The notes under the pieces: generated by a model
Database searches by the model: none
What the model saw: the letters and a program-made list of their open reading frames with translations, nothing else
What the model was told of the DNA's origin: nothing
Position numbers and translations under genes: made by a program
In this document: in pieces, positions 1 to 9,366 of the stretch
Layout of the letters: each line of letters begins with the position of its first letter
Numbering within the stretch: the stretch's first letter is position 1
DNA from: Desulfobacterales bacterium
Lineage (GTDB): Bacteria > Desulfobacterota > Desulfobacteria > Desulfobacterales > UBA11574
Reading direction: 5' to 3'
Length of the DNA: 40,073 nt
NCBI GenBank assembly: GCA_024641825.1
Contig: JAHECI010000005.1
Coordinates: 1 to 40,073, forward strand

Positions 1-1137
1 GGGATCGGCGGATTCAGCCCGCTGACCGGTTTTATGACCCGAGCGGACTGGAAAGGGGTATGTGAAAATTTTCAGCTTGCCGATGGAACCTTCTGGCCAA
101 TTCCGGTCACTTTATCCGCGGGCAAGGACGATGCTGACAGCATCAAGGTCGGCGATGAAGTAGCGCTTTGTGATCCGGATACCGGTGACATAATGGGCAC
201 CATGAAGGTCACGGAAAAATTTGAAATGACCGAGGCCGACAAAAAGTTCGAATGTGAAAAAGTCTATATGGGTGAAGGTACCTCGACTGTCGAGGAATTC
301 TGGAAGATTGCCGGCGAAGATCATCCCGGCGTCCAGATGGTCATGGCCCAAAAAGAATTCAGCCTTGCCGGACCGGTCAAGGTTTTAAGCGAAGGTGAGT
401 ATCCGACCAAATATGCCGGCGTCTATATGCGGCCGGAACAATCCCGAAAAATCTTCGAAGAAAAAGGTTGGAGTGAAATTGCCGCCCTTCAGCTCAGGAA
501 TCCCATGCACCGATCCCATGAATACCTCTGCAAGATCGCAGTGGAAGTTTGTGACGGCGTGTACATTCACTCTCTGGTCGGAAACCTGAAACCCGGTGAC
601 ATTCCCGCCGAAGTTCGCGTAGAATGTATCGACGCCCTTGTGAAGAACTACTTTGTGGATAAAAATGTGGTCCAGGGCGGCTACCCGCTGGACATGCGGT
701 ATGCCGGTCCCAGGGAAGGCCTGCTCCACGCCACCTTCCGCCAAAATTACGGGTGCTCCCGAATGATTATCGGCCGAGACCATGCAGGCGTAGGCGATTT
801 CTACGGCATGTTCGAAGCCCAGACCATCTTTAACAAGATTCCAACCTCTGACGATCCTGGGAAAAATTTGCTTTGCCAGCCTTTAAAGATCGACTGGACA
901 TTCTACTGTTACAAGTGTGACGGCATGGCCTCACTCAGAACCTGTCCCCACGGCAAGGAAGACCGGGTTCTTCTGTCCGGAACCATGCTGCGGAAGATGC
1001 TTTCAGAGGGCGGAGAACTTCCCGATCACTTTGGACGTGATGAAGTGGTTGCAATCCTCAGGAAATACTACGAAGGGCTCACAGAAAAGGTCGAAATCAA
1101 GATGCACGGCGCCGCCACCGGCGATAGTAAAAAATAG
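1..1137 (+). CDS. sat: Sulfate adenylyltransferase (ATP sulfurylase), 5' truncated by window
   Basis: Cytoplasmic enzyme that activates sulfate with ATP to APS and pyrophosphate, the first step of dissimilatory sulfate reduction. The ORF track starts at the ATG at 34, but the frame is open to base 1 and reads [12 protein letters not shown], which is conserved family sequence, so the real start lies upstream of the window. The ATP-binding signature [12 protein letters not shown] and the motif [12 protein letters not shown] are present. [17 protein letters not shown] segment matches the zinc/cobalt-binding cysteine/histidine cluster of homohexameric bacterial and archaeal Sat. The gene converges on qmoC and ends about 40 bp before a strong terminator. 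In many relatives sat is co-directional with aprBA, so the opposite orientation here is notable. Identification is firm. Confidence 0.97.
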   Translation, partial: GIGGFSPLTGFMTRADWKGVCENFQLADGTFWPIPVTLSAGKDDADSIKVGDEVALCDPDTGDIMGTMKVTEKFEMTEADKKFECEKVYMGEGTSTVEEFWKIAGEDHPGVQMVMAQKEFSLAGPVKVLSEGEYPTKYAGVYMRPEQSRKIFEEKGWSEIAALQLRNPMHRSHEYLCKIAVEVCDGVYIHSLVGNLKPGDIPAEVRVECIDALVKNYFVDKNVVQGGYPLDMRYAGPREGLLHATFRQNYGCSRMIIGRDHAGVGDFYGMFEAQTIFNKIPTSDDPGKNLLCQPLKIDWTFYCYKCDGMASLRTCPHGKEDRVLLSGTMLRKMLSEGGELPDHFGRDEVVAILRKYYEGLTEKVEIKMHGAATGDSKK

Positions 1138-1175
1138 TCGAGCAACCGAAAATGGGTTAGTGTTGCCCGTTAAAT

Positions 1176-1208
1176 AAAAAAGGGGAGACGATGCGTCTCC
1201 CCTTTTTT
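1176..1208. terminator. Bidirectional intrinsic terminator between sat and qmoC
   Basis: Perfect 15-bp inverted repeat with an ATG loop (A-tract, GGGGAGACG / CGTCTCCCC, T-tract). The A-tract on one side and T-tract on the other let it terminate transcription from either strand. It lies 39 bp past the sat stop and beyond the repeat that follows qmoC. Confidence 0.9.
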
Positions 1209-1237
1209 TTATTATTTTTTTAAAAACGCCAATTTTT

Positions 1238-1388
1238 GATGGCAAAGTAAAAAGTTTCAAATTCCCCCGCATAAAACCAGCGGGATAAAAAGGCGCGCAA
1301 ATTCCGAGGAACGAGGCGTACTCACAGTACGCCGCAGTGACGAGGAATGCAGCGCAACGCAGAAGTTGGACTTTTTACGAAGCCATCA
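1238..1388. repeat. MITE-like palindromic element, CGTAAAAAGT family, copy 1
   Basis: A 151-bp element bounded by 19-bp terminal inverted repeats (TGATGGCaaaGTAAAAAGT and the complement of TGATGGCttcGTAAAAAGT, 3 mismatches). Inside is a perfect GGCGTACT/AGTACGCC hairpin nested in an ATTCC/GGAAT pair, plus a CCCGC/GCGGG hairpin. The right end abuts the qmoC stop codon. Elements with related ends occur at 11640-11705 and 14818-15008. No coding capacity is seen, so any movement would be in trans. Confidence 0.75.
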
Positions 1389-1389
1389 G

Positions 1390-2529
1390 TTATTGTCTTT
1401 TGGAGTACTCATTATATGTCATTGCCACCGTCCGGTAAACGAGATGGGCCAGTTTTGAGAACGGCAGGAATGCAAACAGGTTGAATACAAAAATCAAATG
1501 GATGAAATACATAAAATAGGTCAAACCGGCCAAACCGGCCAGCCGGGTTCCCTCTGTAAGTATACCGGTGACACCGAGCCCCAATACGAGCCCCAGCAAG
1601 TACCAATCCTTATAAGTGGAGGTCTGGTCTTTTTTCGCCAGACGGTTTTTAATCATTAAAGCACTTCCGATAATGAGGGCCACGCCGCTGGCATTTGCCA
1701 GCCATTTGACAGGATTCAACTGTGAATAAGGACCATGCTGCTGAAAAACATATAGGACAACAAAGAATATGTTGGTTACGATAAAAAGCCCCACAAACGA
1801 CCAGAATACCATGAGGTGGGCTGTGGCACGGTCTTTGTTTTCCGAACATTCAGAAAACTTGTCATGTTTTAATATGGTCGGCAAAATACCGGGCAGTGCC
1901 TTGACAAATCCGATAACATTGAATTCTTTATTCTCGGTCTTGCCTTCCAGGACGGCATTTTCATGGATATTTGCGATAAATCTTTTCAGGCCTAAAGCGA
2001 AAATCACAACCACCCAGATCGCCAATGGAACAAAGATCATATCCACCAGCCATGTGGAAAAGAACTGAGAATGCGAAATCCCGTGTTCACCCAATTCCGG
2101 TGAAAAATCGAGGAGACCTGTGATAAGGCCCAGTACAATAAAAATTACCACGGGAATGGCCATAAGGATAGGGAGTTTTTTGGGATCGTTGACCGCTTTT
2201 CCGATGGCTTTGGGTACGGCATACTCCGCAATGGCATAGGAACGAACAGCGCCCAGCACTTCACCCGGTTTTGCCCCCCGGGGACACAGGGTGGTGCAGT
2301 CCCCGCAATGATGGCACAGCCAGATGTCAAGGTTATTGACCAGTTTGTCCTTTAACCCCCAGGATGCCGCGATCATCTCTTTCCTCGGAAACGGCTTGGT
2401 GTCCGGAGAAATGGGGCAGGCCACCGAGCAGGTCGCACATTGAAAGCATTTTTTCAGGGTGTCGCCCCCGAGCCCGATGACTTCTTTAATAAAGCCGACA
2501 TCAGGCTCTATCAGGTATTTGTCTGTCAT
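1390..2529 (-). CDS. qmoC: QmoC, membrane subunit of the quinone-interacting oxidoreductase complex
   Basis: Subunit of QmoABC, the inner-membrane complex that passes electrons from the menaquinol pool to APS reductase. The N-terminal ~110 residues carry two [4Fe-4S]-type motifs (CFQCATCSVACP and CHHCGDCTTLCP), as in HdrC. The rest has several hydrophobic segments of the NarI/HdrE cytochrome b type. The ORF track extends upstream to 2604, but AGGAGG sits just before the ATG at 2529. Starting there gives 379 aa beginning MTDKYLIEP, so I take this start. It is the last gene of qmoABC, separated from qmoB by ~106 bp containing a palindrome. A fusion of iron-sulfur and membrane domains is normal for this family. 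Confidence 0.95.
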   Translation of the reverse strand: MTDKYLIEPDVGFIKEVIGLGGDTLKKCFQCATCSVACPISPDTKPFPRKEMIAASWGLKDKLVNNLDIWLCHHCGDCTTLCPRGAKPGEVLGAVRSYAIAEYAVPKAIGKAVNDPKKLPILMAIPVVIFIVLGLITGLLDFSPELGEHGISHSQFFSTWLVDMIFVPLAIWVVVIFALGLKRFIANIHENAVLEGKTENKEFNVIGFVKALPGILPTILKHDKFSECSENKDRATAHLMVFWSFVGLFIVTNIFFVVLYVFQQHGPYSQLNPVKWLANASGVALIIGSALMIKNRLAKKDQTSTYKDWYLLGLVLGLGVTGILTEGTRLAGLAGLTYFMYFIHLIFVFNLFAFLPFSKLAHLVYRTVAMTYNEYSKRQ

Positions 2530-2560
2530 ATGGATACCTCCTGCTATTAAAAAAATGAAC

Positions 2561-2619
2561 ATTGACGATTGAAGATTTTTAATCTCATCTGGAGACCGAT
2601 TCAACCTTCAATCGCCAAT
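2561..2619. repeat. Intercistronic palindrome between qmoB and qmoC
   Basis: ATTGACGATTGAAG (2561-2574) is the inverted copy, with one mismatch, of CTTCAATCGCCAAT (2606-2619). The resulting 14-bp stem has a 31-nt loop and no T-run on the coding strand. It is more likely a repeat relic or mRNA processing/stability hairpin than a terminator. Confidence 0.5.
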
Positions 2620-2635
2620 TGAAAATCATCAATCC

Positions 2636-4972
2636 CTAAAATCCCTTGAACGGATTCGGACCCAGCTCTTCAACTTCTTCTACAAAGTCATTGATCATTT
2701 TGGGAAGCTTGTCATACTCGTCGATGGCAATCGTAAACTGGGTCACCCGTTCTTCTTCCAGGGCCAGGCTTGACAGCGCGTCACCGATTTTCTGCATTCT
2801 GATGTCCGAAAGTTCGCTCCCTTTAATAAAATGGCACTGGTAGTCGTCGCCGTGTTGGCAACCCAACAGAAAAGCCCCGTCCATACCCTGGGCCAGGGCG
2901 TCTTTGATCCAGATGACATTCATGGAACCCAAACAACGAATGGGAATAAACCGAACGTCGGCGGAGTAGACAAGCCGGTTCAAACCGGCGATGTCCAGCG
3001 CCGGATAGGCGTCGTTTTCACACACAAACCCGACAATCCGGAACGGGGGCTCGTCATAATCGTCTTCTGAAGGCACGCCGATGGCTTTGACCATGGAACC
3101 GACACTGTCGATGTTATAATCGGCAAAACCGATGATACGCTCGGGACAGGCGCCCATACAGGTACCGCACCGTCGGCAGCGGGCCGGATTCGGCTTGGGG
3201 GTTCCCTTTTCATCATCATCCAGGGCCCCGAAGGGACATTCTTCGGTACATCGCTTACACTGGGTGCATCTCTGGAAGAAAAAATCCGGAAATGTCATAT
3301 CCCCGGACCTGGGATGGACGGAAACGCCGCGGTTTACCGATTCAATGCACTGGATTGCTTTGAGGGCGGCACCGGTGGCATCTTCCATGGATTCTTCTAT
3401 GGTCATGCTTCGCCGAACGGCGCCGGCCGCATAAATGCCGGTCCGCTGGGTTTCATAAGGAAAGCAGATATAATTGGAATCGCAGTAGCCGTCGAAAAGA
3501 CCGATATCCCGGAACGCCGGGCCCTGCCGATACGCCAGGTTGACCACCGGATCATCAACGGTAGCCGGAACCATACCGGCCGCCAGCACCACCAAATCGG
3601 CCTTGACTTTGACCTTTTCTCCCAAAAGGGTGTTATCGGCTTCGACAATCATGCCGTCGCCGTTTTTGGAAACATTGATCACTTCCCCTTTGGTCATGAA
3701 GATCCCTTCATCCTGCTGGATACTTTTGTAAAAATTTTCCAAAAGGCCGGGTGTCCGCATGTGCTGGTAAAAGATATAGGCCTTGCCGTCGTCATAATCT
3801 TCGCGGACATATTTGGCCTGCTTTAACGATACAAGGCTTGTGACCGAACCGCAGTAGTCAAAGTCGGCATCATCATCTCCTTTGCCGGGACTCTGAACAA
3901 AAACAACCGACTTGGCTTCTTTACCGCCCGAGGTGACGATCTTGCCTTGGGCCGCCATCTCCTCAAATTTGTGGTTGGTAACGACATCCGGAAGTAAACC
4001 GTATCCGAGATGTTCGAGTTCACCGGCTTCGGGTTCAAAGGGGCGCCAACCGGCAGCCAGCACAACGGCACCGAATTTTTCACCATCGGGATCGAACTTC
4101 AGAATATCGAGCTTGCCCTCGTTGTACTCCAGATAACGCTTATGTTGTGCTTCAACATCCAGTTCTTTACCGTTCTCATCGAACTTCATTTTTTCCGGAA
4201 GCGGGAAAGGAACGTCAAACTTCATTTTTTCACCGGGTTTTTTAAGCGTTACGGTGAAATCCCCGGGCTCACCGGCGATACGGGCAACGATGGTTTCGGT
4301 TTTAACGGTAATACTGTCAAAGGCTTCAAGTTCTTTGATTTTGCTTTCAATAACCGGTGGCACCAGGTTTTCATAAGGATCGCCGGTGGGCAGCTGTTTG
4401 CGAATTTTGGCTGCATAGCCGCCAATTGCCGATTCTTTTTCGACAATGGTGACGTCATAACCGGCCTTGGCTGCATCCAGGGCCGCTGAAATCCCGGTGA
4501 TACCGCCGCCGATGACCAGGATTTTTCTGCTCAGGGCTTCCAGCTTGTACGGCTCCGGCAGCTTGATTTTTTCAACCTTGGCCATTCCCATTTTCAGATA
4601 ATCTTCGGCCAGCATCTGAAGGCGGTCAAAGTGTTCTTCATCGTCTTTTTGCTCTTCAGTCAGGGCGGGAAATTCGGATCTGGGATGGGACCAGACCGTC
4701 TGTTCGCGTAAGTTCACCCGGTCGACGATACAGCCCTCAAAGTTAAACACATCATAATTGACCCGGCGGGAACAGGCCGCAATAACCAAGGTGTTGTACC
4801 CATCGTCGGCGATACCCTTTTTGATGAGTTCAACCCCTTCCTTTCCGCATAAGAAAGGATGCGTTTTAACCGGATAACCTTCTTCTTCCGGGACTTCGCA
4901 CAGCGCTTCCATATCAAGGGCATCCCCGATGCCGCATCCTGTGCAAATATATACACAATACTTTTTATCCAT
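2636..4972 (-). CDS. qmoB: QmoB, HdrA-like flavoprotein with MvhD domain
   Basis: Cytoplasmic-face flavin/iron-sulfur subunit of QmoABC. A dinucleotide-binding motif (ILVIGGGITGISAAL) begins near residue 151 and marks the HdrA-like FAD domain. Two ferredoxin-type clusters follow (CTQCKRCTEECPFGA and CRRCGTCMGACPERI, around residues 585-630). The C-terminal ~140 residues match the MvhD/F420-non-reducing hydrogenase delta domain (FVCENDAY, RCLGSMN, LLGCQHGDDY). At 778 aa it is usual length for QmoB, which is longer than QmoA. AGGAGG precedes the ATG with good spacing. It lies 10 bp downstream of qmoA, so the two genes are surely cotranscribed. This domain layout resembles flavin-based electron-bifurcating modules of methanogen heterodisulfide reductase. 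Confidence 0.95.
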   Translation of the reverse strand: MDKKYCVYICTGCGIGDALDMEALCEVPEEEGYPVKTHPFLCGKEGVELIKKGIADDGYNTLVIAACSRRVNYDVFNFEGCIVDRVNLREQTVWSHPRSEFPALTEEQKDDEEHFDRLQMLAEDYLKMGMAKVEKIKLPEPYKLEALSRKILVIGGGITGISAALDAAKAGYDVTIVEKESAIGGYAAKIRKQLPTGDPYENLVPPVIESKIKELEAFDSITVKTETIVARIAGEPGDFTVTLKKPGEKMKFDVPFPLPEKMKFDENGKELDVEAQHKRYLEYNEGKLDILKFDPDGEKFGAVVLAAGWRPFEPEAGELEHLGYGLLPDVVTNHKFEEMAAQGKIVTSGGKEAKSVVFVQSPGKGDDDADFDYCGSVTSLVSLKQAKYVREDYDDGKAYIFYQHMRTPGLLENFYKSIQQDEGIFMTKGEVINVSKNGDGMIVEADNTLLGEKVKVKADLVVLAAGMVPATVDDPVVNLAYRQGPAFRDIGLFDGYCDSNYICFPYETQRTGIYAAGAVRRSMTIEESMEDATGAALKAIQCIESVNRGVSVHPRSGDMTFPDFFFQRCTQCKRCTEECPFGALDDDEKGTPKPNPARCRRCGTCMGACPERIIGFADYNIDSVGSMVKAIGVPSEDDYDEPPFRIVGFVCENDAYPALDIAGLNRLVYSADVRFIPIRCLGSMNVIWIKDALAQGMDGAFLLGCQHGDDYQCHFIKGSELSDIRMQKIGDALSSLALEEERVTQFTIAIDEYDKLPKMINDFVEEVEELGPNPFKGF

Positions 4973-4982
4973 GAATAACCTC

Positions 4983-6260
4983 CTACTTCCTCACCAGGGT
5001 TTGAATCGCTTTAAGGGCCATTCCGGTGGCATTCTGGTTTGACGAAACCACATCTGCCGGTTTGTTGGCACATCCTGCAGCAAACATGCCACCTTTTTCA
5101 AAGTCGTTGATGATAAAGCCGTCTTCGTTATATTTCAGATCGGAAGGCAGTTTGTCTATCGCTGCTGTCGGCTGCATACCGGTGGCAAGGACTGCCATTT
5201 CAACGGTTTGCTTGATCTTTTCACCAGTGACTGCATTTTCTGCAACCACGGTGATATTGCCGGTCCCTGGATCTTCACTCACTTCGGCAACCTTGCCTTT
5301 GATTAGAAAGACATTTTCATCGTCTTTGATGGTCCGGTAAAATTTCTCATACCGCTGGCCCGGTGATCGGATATCGATATAAAAGATATAAACCTTGGCG
5401 TCCGGATAGGCTTCCCGAATGTAGGTGGCCTGCTTCAAAGAGGCCATACAGCAGATATATGAACAATATGGAAGATAGTTTTCATCTCTGGAGCCGGCGC
5501 ACTGGACAAATGCAATGCTCTCGGGTTCCTTGTCGTCCGACGGACGGATAATTTTCCCTTTGGTCGGACCGTTGGGAGACGCAAGTCTTTCCATCATCAT
5601 GTTGGTAATAACATTCGGATATTGCCCGAAACCGAGATTGTCAATCTTGGTGGCGTCATAAGGCTCCCACCCTGTAGCCCAGACGATGGCACCCACTTTA
5701 AGGTTGGTGGTTACGGCCGCCATGTCGAGATCGACGGCATCGTATTTACAGGCTTCCTTACATTTTTGGGCATCCTCGGTTCCGATAATTTGAGGAGAAA
5801 TTACATAACGGGTCGGAAACGCCATTTCAAACGGCAGATACGCCCCCTTGATCTTGTTCATTCCAAAATTGAAATCACTGGAAATTTCAGTTTCACAGGC
5901 CGCCTCACAATCGCCGCAGCAGGTACAGTTTTCATTGACATATCTGGGGCTCGACTTGACTGCAACCTCATAACTCCCCGGCGTGCCCTCGACCTTTTCA
6001 ACCTCAGCCTGTGTTAAAACGGTTATTCTCGGATTATCTTTTATCCTCCGGAAATTGATTTCCAGACCACAGCTCGGAGGACATAGCTTGGGAAAATATT
6101 TATTTAGCTGTGCCACTCTTCCGCCTAAGTAAGGATTTTTTTCCACCAAAAACACGTCGTATCCGACTTCGGCAGCTTCGAGGGCCGTGGTCAAGCCGCT
6201 TATCCCTCCTCCAACAACCAAAATGCTCCCGTTTGAAGGGGCTGCTTTGTTTTCTGTCAT
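4983..6260 (-). CDS. qmoA: QmoA, HdrA-like flavoprotein
   Basis: First subunit of QmoABC, a FAD protein related to HdrA. The nucleotide-binding loop ILVVGGGISGLTTAL starts at about residue 14. A cysteine-rich stretch (CTCCGDCEAAC) near residue 112 and a later CKEAC fit an iron-sulfur site. The C-terminus (GMFAAGCANKPADV) is the usual FAD-closing motif. At 425 aa it is close to the expected QmoA size. GGAGG lies just upstream of the ATG. It opens the qmo operon, which is set apart from aprA by 342 bp and a terminator-like hairpin, so qmo expression needs read-through or its own promoter. Confidence 0.95.
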   Translation of the reverse strand: MTENKAAPSNGSILVVGGGISGLTTALEAAEVGYDVFLVEKNPYLGGRVAQLNKYFPKLCPPSCGLEINFRRIKDNPRITVLTQAEVEKVEGTPGSYEVAVKSSPRYVNENCTCCGDCEAACETEISSDFNFGMNKIKGAYLPFEMAFPTRYVISPQIIGTEDAQKCKEACKYDAVDLDMAAVTTNLKVGAIVWATGWEPYDATKIDNLGFGQYPNVITNMMMERLASPNGPTKGKIIRPSDDKEPESIAFVQCAGSRDENYLPYCSYICCMASLKQATYIREAYPDAKVYIFYIDIRSPGQRYEKFYRTIKDDENVFLIKGKVAEVSEDPGTGNITVVAENAVTGEKIKQTVEMAVLATGMQPTAAIDKLPSDLKYNEDGFIINDFEKGGMFAAGCANKPADVVSSNQNATGMALKAIQTLVRK

Positions 6261-6535
6261 GCTATCCCTCCGTACAATATAAATTCAGTGATCCTGACCG
6301 TCGTGGAGCCTGTATAGGGCTCGGAATGTTGTTTGAATAGTTGAGTGATGCTGTCCAGGGAGAGTGATGAAGTGATGGCGTGATGGCGTAATGCATTTAA
6401 TGGAAGCGCTGAAATTTCTGATTTTCCATCCAATACTCCAAATTAACCAATATGAAAAATCCCTGGATACCACCCAAATTCCTGCGTGTCAGAAGTTCTG
6501 AAGTTCAGGGGTTTAAAAAAAACGATATCGAATTA
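6261..6535. other. qmoA upstream region, no gene seen
   Basis: This is the part of the 342-bp aprA-qmoA gap downstream of the hairpin at 6537-6571. It contains short imperfect direct repeats (GTGATGAAGTGATGGCGTGATGGCG) and no ORF that looks real. It must hold any qmo promoter. I cannot single out a convincing -35/-10 pair. Confidence 0.4.
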
Positions 6536-6536
6536 A

Positions 6537-6571
6537 TAAAAACCTCCAGGCGTCTTTAAGACGCCTGGAGG
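6537..6571 (-). terminator. Intrinsic terminator after aprA
   Basis: On the - strand, CCTCCAGGCGTC / GACGCCTGGAGG forms a perfect 12-bp stem with a 5-nt loop, followed by TTTTTATT. It lies 31 bp downstream of the aprA stop, so it should end or attenuate aprBA transcripts before qmoABC. Confidence 0.88.
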
Positions 6572-6602
6572 CGTATCAGATTAGGTTAAAACCGATTCAG
6601 CA

Positions 6603-8576
6603 TTAATCAGGGATGATCTTGATGTAATCTTTCTTGAAGATATCCCATTCTTTTGCCTTGGGATCAAACTTGGAGTTGACGAAGCAGAACCAGTTCTCGT
6701 CATCCTGTCCCGGATAGTCGGCCTGATAGTAGAATCCCGGATAACGGGTTTCTTTGCGGTACTGGATGTGACGCAGGTGAGACTCGACCGTCCAGATGCG
6801 GTGCTCGATTTCCCAGCAGCGCATCAGCTCATGGAGGTCACCGGCAGCCAGCTTTTCACAGTCTTCGCGCATCATCAAGAGCATATCCATGATGATTTCC
6901 AGACTCTTGGAACTGGTCATGTAGTAGGTGGCCGTACCGGCGCCATACTCATGGGTAGCCTTCATCAAACGATACATCATCCCTTCGGGTTTGAGATAAT
7001 TGGGGTTGATATTGATGGCCGTGGTATAATCTTTATGCTCAAGGAATGTTCTCACCGGCTTGTAAATCAGGTCCACCAGCTCTTCCTTGGACTGGCTAAG
7101 GGTCGGTTTAAAGTCGGCATTGTCACGTACAAACCGGGCCATGGATTTGGCGCAAATACGCCCTTCTGCATGGGAACCGGAGGAGAATTTGTGACCGGAA
7201 GCACCCACACCGTCACCGGAGGTAAACAGGCCGTTGACCGTGGTCATGCGGTTGTACACCTTGCCTTTGTAGCGGATTTTGTAGGCATCGGGGATCCAGT
7301 CATAATCAGGTCCGGAGGTCCACAGCCCGCAGCAGCCGGAATGGGATCCCAGCAGATACGGCTCAGTGGGCATAATCTCTGAGGTCTTCTTGTCCGGCTC
7401 GGTGTTCGTGCCGCACCACAGGTTGGCCTGTCCGCAGGTCATATCCAGGAAGTTTTCCCAGGCTTCTGATTCCAGGGCCTTCATTTCTTTCTTGTCCAGC
7501 TTTCCACCCATTTCTTTAAGGGCTGTGACCGTATCCATCATGACCGGGCCGCGGCCTTCCTTCATCTCAAAGAGCATCAGGTGGTTTCGGAGACAGGTGG
7601 GCGTAATGGCGGCGGTTCCGTAAGGTGCATATCTCTGAAGCTCTTTTTTGGCGGCGTCACTGCCCACGTAGCCTTCACCCAGGCCGTTGACGGTTTTGGC
7701 CTTGAAGAGCAAGAACCAGGCGCCGACCGGGCCGTAACCGTCTTTGTAACGGGACGGGGTGAAACGGTTTTCCATCATGGTAAGCTCGGCACCGACCTTC
7801 ATGCACATGGTGTAGGTGGAACCTGCGTTCCAAACCGGATACCAGGCACGGCCTTTTCCTTCACCGACGCTGCGGGGCTGGTAGATGTTTACAGCACCGC
7901 CGCAGGCAACCATCATGGTGTTGCATTTAATAATGAAGACTTTGTTTTCACGAACGGAAAAACCGACCGCGCCGGCGATTCTGTTTTCTTCATTGGCGTC
8001 CAGAAGAAGCTCGACGATAAAGCAACGTTCCAGAATATTTTCGTCGCCAAGGGCCAGCTTGGCAGCTTCGGCAACGATTCTTTTGTAGGATTCGCCGTTA
8101 ATCATGATCTGCCATTTTCCGGTACGGACAGGTTTGGCGCCACCCTTTAAGGTCCCCATTTTCAGGCCTTTTTTACCGTCCATTTTCTTTCCGTCGTCGG
8201 ACAGTTTCCACATGGGAAGGCCCCATTCCTCGAACAGAAATACGGAATCGTCCACGTGACAGCCCAGATCAAAGATAAGGTCTTCACGGACAATGCCCAT
8301 GAGGTCGTTGCGGACCATACGGACATAGTCATCGGGCGTATTCTCGCCGATGTAGGTGTTGATTGCTGAAAGCCCCTGGGCAACAGCGCCACTACGCTCC
8401 ATAGCAGCTTTGTCACACAGCAGGATTTTTGCGTCAGGTGCCCATTTCTTAACCTCGAAAGCAGTTCCGCAGGCAGCCATGCCGCCGCCTACGATCAGAA
8501 TATCAACTTCGCGCTCTTCAACTTCCGGATCCCTGACAGCTTTGAGTTCTCCCAAAGGTTTATTCGGTAATGCCAT
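6603..8576 (-). CDS. aprA: Adenylylsulfate (APS) reductase alpha subunit
   Basis: Catalytic FAD subunit of dissimilatory APS reductase, which reduces APS to sulfite and AMP in the cytoplasm. The N-terminal FAD loop DILIVGGGMAACGTAFEV lies at about residues 25-42. Typical AprA sequences follow, such as RSGAVAQGLSAINTYIGE and the C-terminal ETRYPGFYYQADYPG. The length of 657 aa is normal. AAGGAGGATATAAC precedes the ATG. It is 69 bp downstream of aprB in the usual aprBA order. The two subunits form the heterodimer that receives electrons from QmoABC. The FAD domain belongs to the fumarate reductase/succinate dehydrogenase flavoprotein superfamily. Confidence 0.98.
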   Translation of the reverse strand: MALPNKPLGELKAVRDPEVEEREVDILIVGGGMAACGTAFEVKKWAPDAKILLCDKAAMERSGAVAQGLSAINTYIGENTPDDYVRMVRNDLMGIVREDLIFDLGCHVDDSVFLFEEWGLPMWKLSDDGKKMDGKKGLKMGTLKGGAKPVRTGKWQIMINGESYKRIVAEAAKLALGDENILERCFIVELLLDANEENRIAGAVGFSVRENKVFIIKCNTMMVACGGAVNIYQPRSVGEGKGRAWYPVWNAGSTYTMCMKVGAELTMMENRFTPSRYKDGYGPVGAWFLLFKAKTVNGLGEGYVGSDAAKKELQRYAPYGTAAITPTCLRNHLMLFEMKEGRGPVMMDTVTALKEMGGKLDKKEMKALESEAWENFLDMTCGQANLWCGTNTEPDKKTSEIMPTEPYLLGSHSGCCGLWTSGPDYDWIPDAYKIRYKGKVYNRMTTVNGLFTSGDGVGASGHKFSSGSHAEGRICAKSMARFVRDNADFKPTLSQSKEELVDLIYKPVRTFLEHKDYTTAININPNYLKPEGMMYRLMKATHEYGAGTATYYMTSSKSLEIIMDMLLMMREDCEKLAAGDLHELMRCWEIEHRIWTVESHLRHIQYRKETRYPGFYYQADYPGQDDENWFCFVNSKFDPKAKEWDIFKKDYIKIIPD

Positions 8577-8645
8577 GTTATATCCTCCTTAATCAAAATA
8601 TTCTAAATTGATCATCAAACCGTAGTTTTGAAAACCCGTTACCGC

Positions 8646-9083
8646 TTAAACAGTTGCCTGCGGTTTTGGAATTTCATAACCATCTGCCTCTTGGGTGGAA
8701 AGTAGCTCGCTGTCAAGATTTTTGCCTGCGAGATCAAGATACGCATTGGCAGCGCCTTCAGGCGTTGTCCGGATGGGGAACTTAAAGCGCTTGATGGTTC
8801 CGTTCCTGAACTTACAGGTCCACATGACATCCTCGGTTCCAAGCATCGGCATAATGCTGCTTCCCAGCGGTACAAAGTCGGCATAACCTCTGACTTCGAT
8901 TGCCTGGGTGGGGCAGATCTTGACGCATGAAAAACATTCCCAGCACTGATCAGGCTCCTGATTGTAAGCCTTCATTTCATTGGGTTCCAGAACCATCAGG
9001 TCGTTGGGGCAAATGTACATGCACGCGGTCTTGTCCCCGCCTTTGCAGCCATCGCATTTTTCGGTAATTACGAAACTTGGCAT
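8646..9083 (-). CDS. aprB: APS reductase beta subunit (two [4Fe-4S] ferredoxin)
   Basis: Electron-transfer subunit of APS reductase. It carries two [4Fe-4S] binding motifs near the N-terminus (CDGCKGGDKTACMYICP and CWECFSCVKICP). These pass electrons from the outside partner to the FAD of AprA. The ~60-residue C-terminal tail, which wraps around AprA in known structures, is present and ends in PKPQATV. At 145 aa it is normal for AprB. TAGGAGGTAACTAA lies directly upstream of the ATG. It is the first gene of the aprBA operon, with a long (~900 bp) upstream gap that should hold the promoter. Confidence 0.98.
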   Translation of the reverse strand: MPSFVITEKCDGCKGGDKTACMYICPNDLMVLEPNEMKAYNQEPDQCWECFSCVKICPTQAIEVRGYADFVPLGSSIMPMLGTEDVMWTCKFRNGTIKRFKFPIRTTPEGAANAYLDLAGKNLDSELLSTQEADGYEIPKPQATV

Positions 9084-9337
9084 TTAGTTACCTCCTAATT
9101 TTGTTTTGAAAATAATTCAGCATTTCAATCGGTTCTAAATAGTCTCTGGTACAATTTCTAGGCTATTTGCACCTCCCTTCATAATCTTGGCCCAACGGGC
9201 CGTCTTTTCTTAAGTGTAAAAATCCCTATTCTTATTTTCTAAATCACCTTTCCAAGTGATAAAAAGTTCAGGTTGACAAGGTAAATAATTTTCTATAAAA
9301 TCAACAAGATAGCAATGAACCTAAAAGTCAAAAAATT

Positions 9338-9366
9338 TAAATAACAATTAACATTATCCTTGTCAA
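9338..9366 (-). promoter_or_regulatory. Candidate promoter for aprBA
   Basis: On the - strand a perfect TTGACA (9361-9366) is followed after 17 bp by TATTTA (9338-9343). It lies about 255 bp upstream of aprB in AT-rich sequence. The -35 box is exact but the -10 is poor, so this is a candidate only. The transcript would have a long leader. Confidence 0.35.

Noticed and set aside
9274-9300. TTGACA...TATAAA on the + strand upstream of aprB
   Set aside because: Spacer is only 15 bp and no + strand gene follows for about 700 bp.
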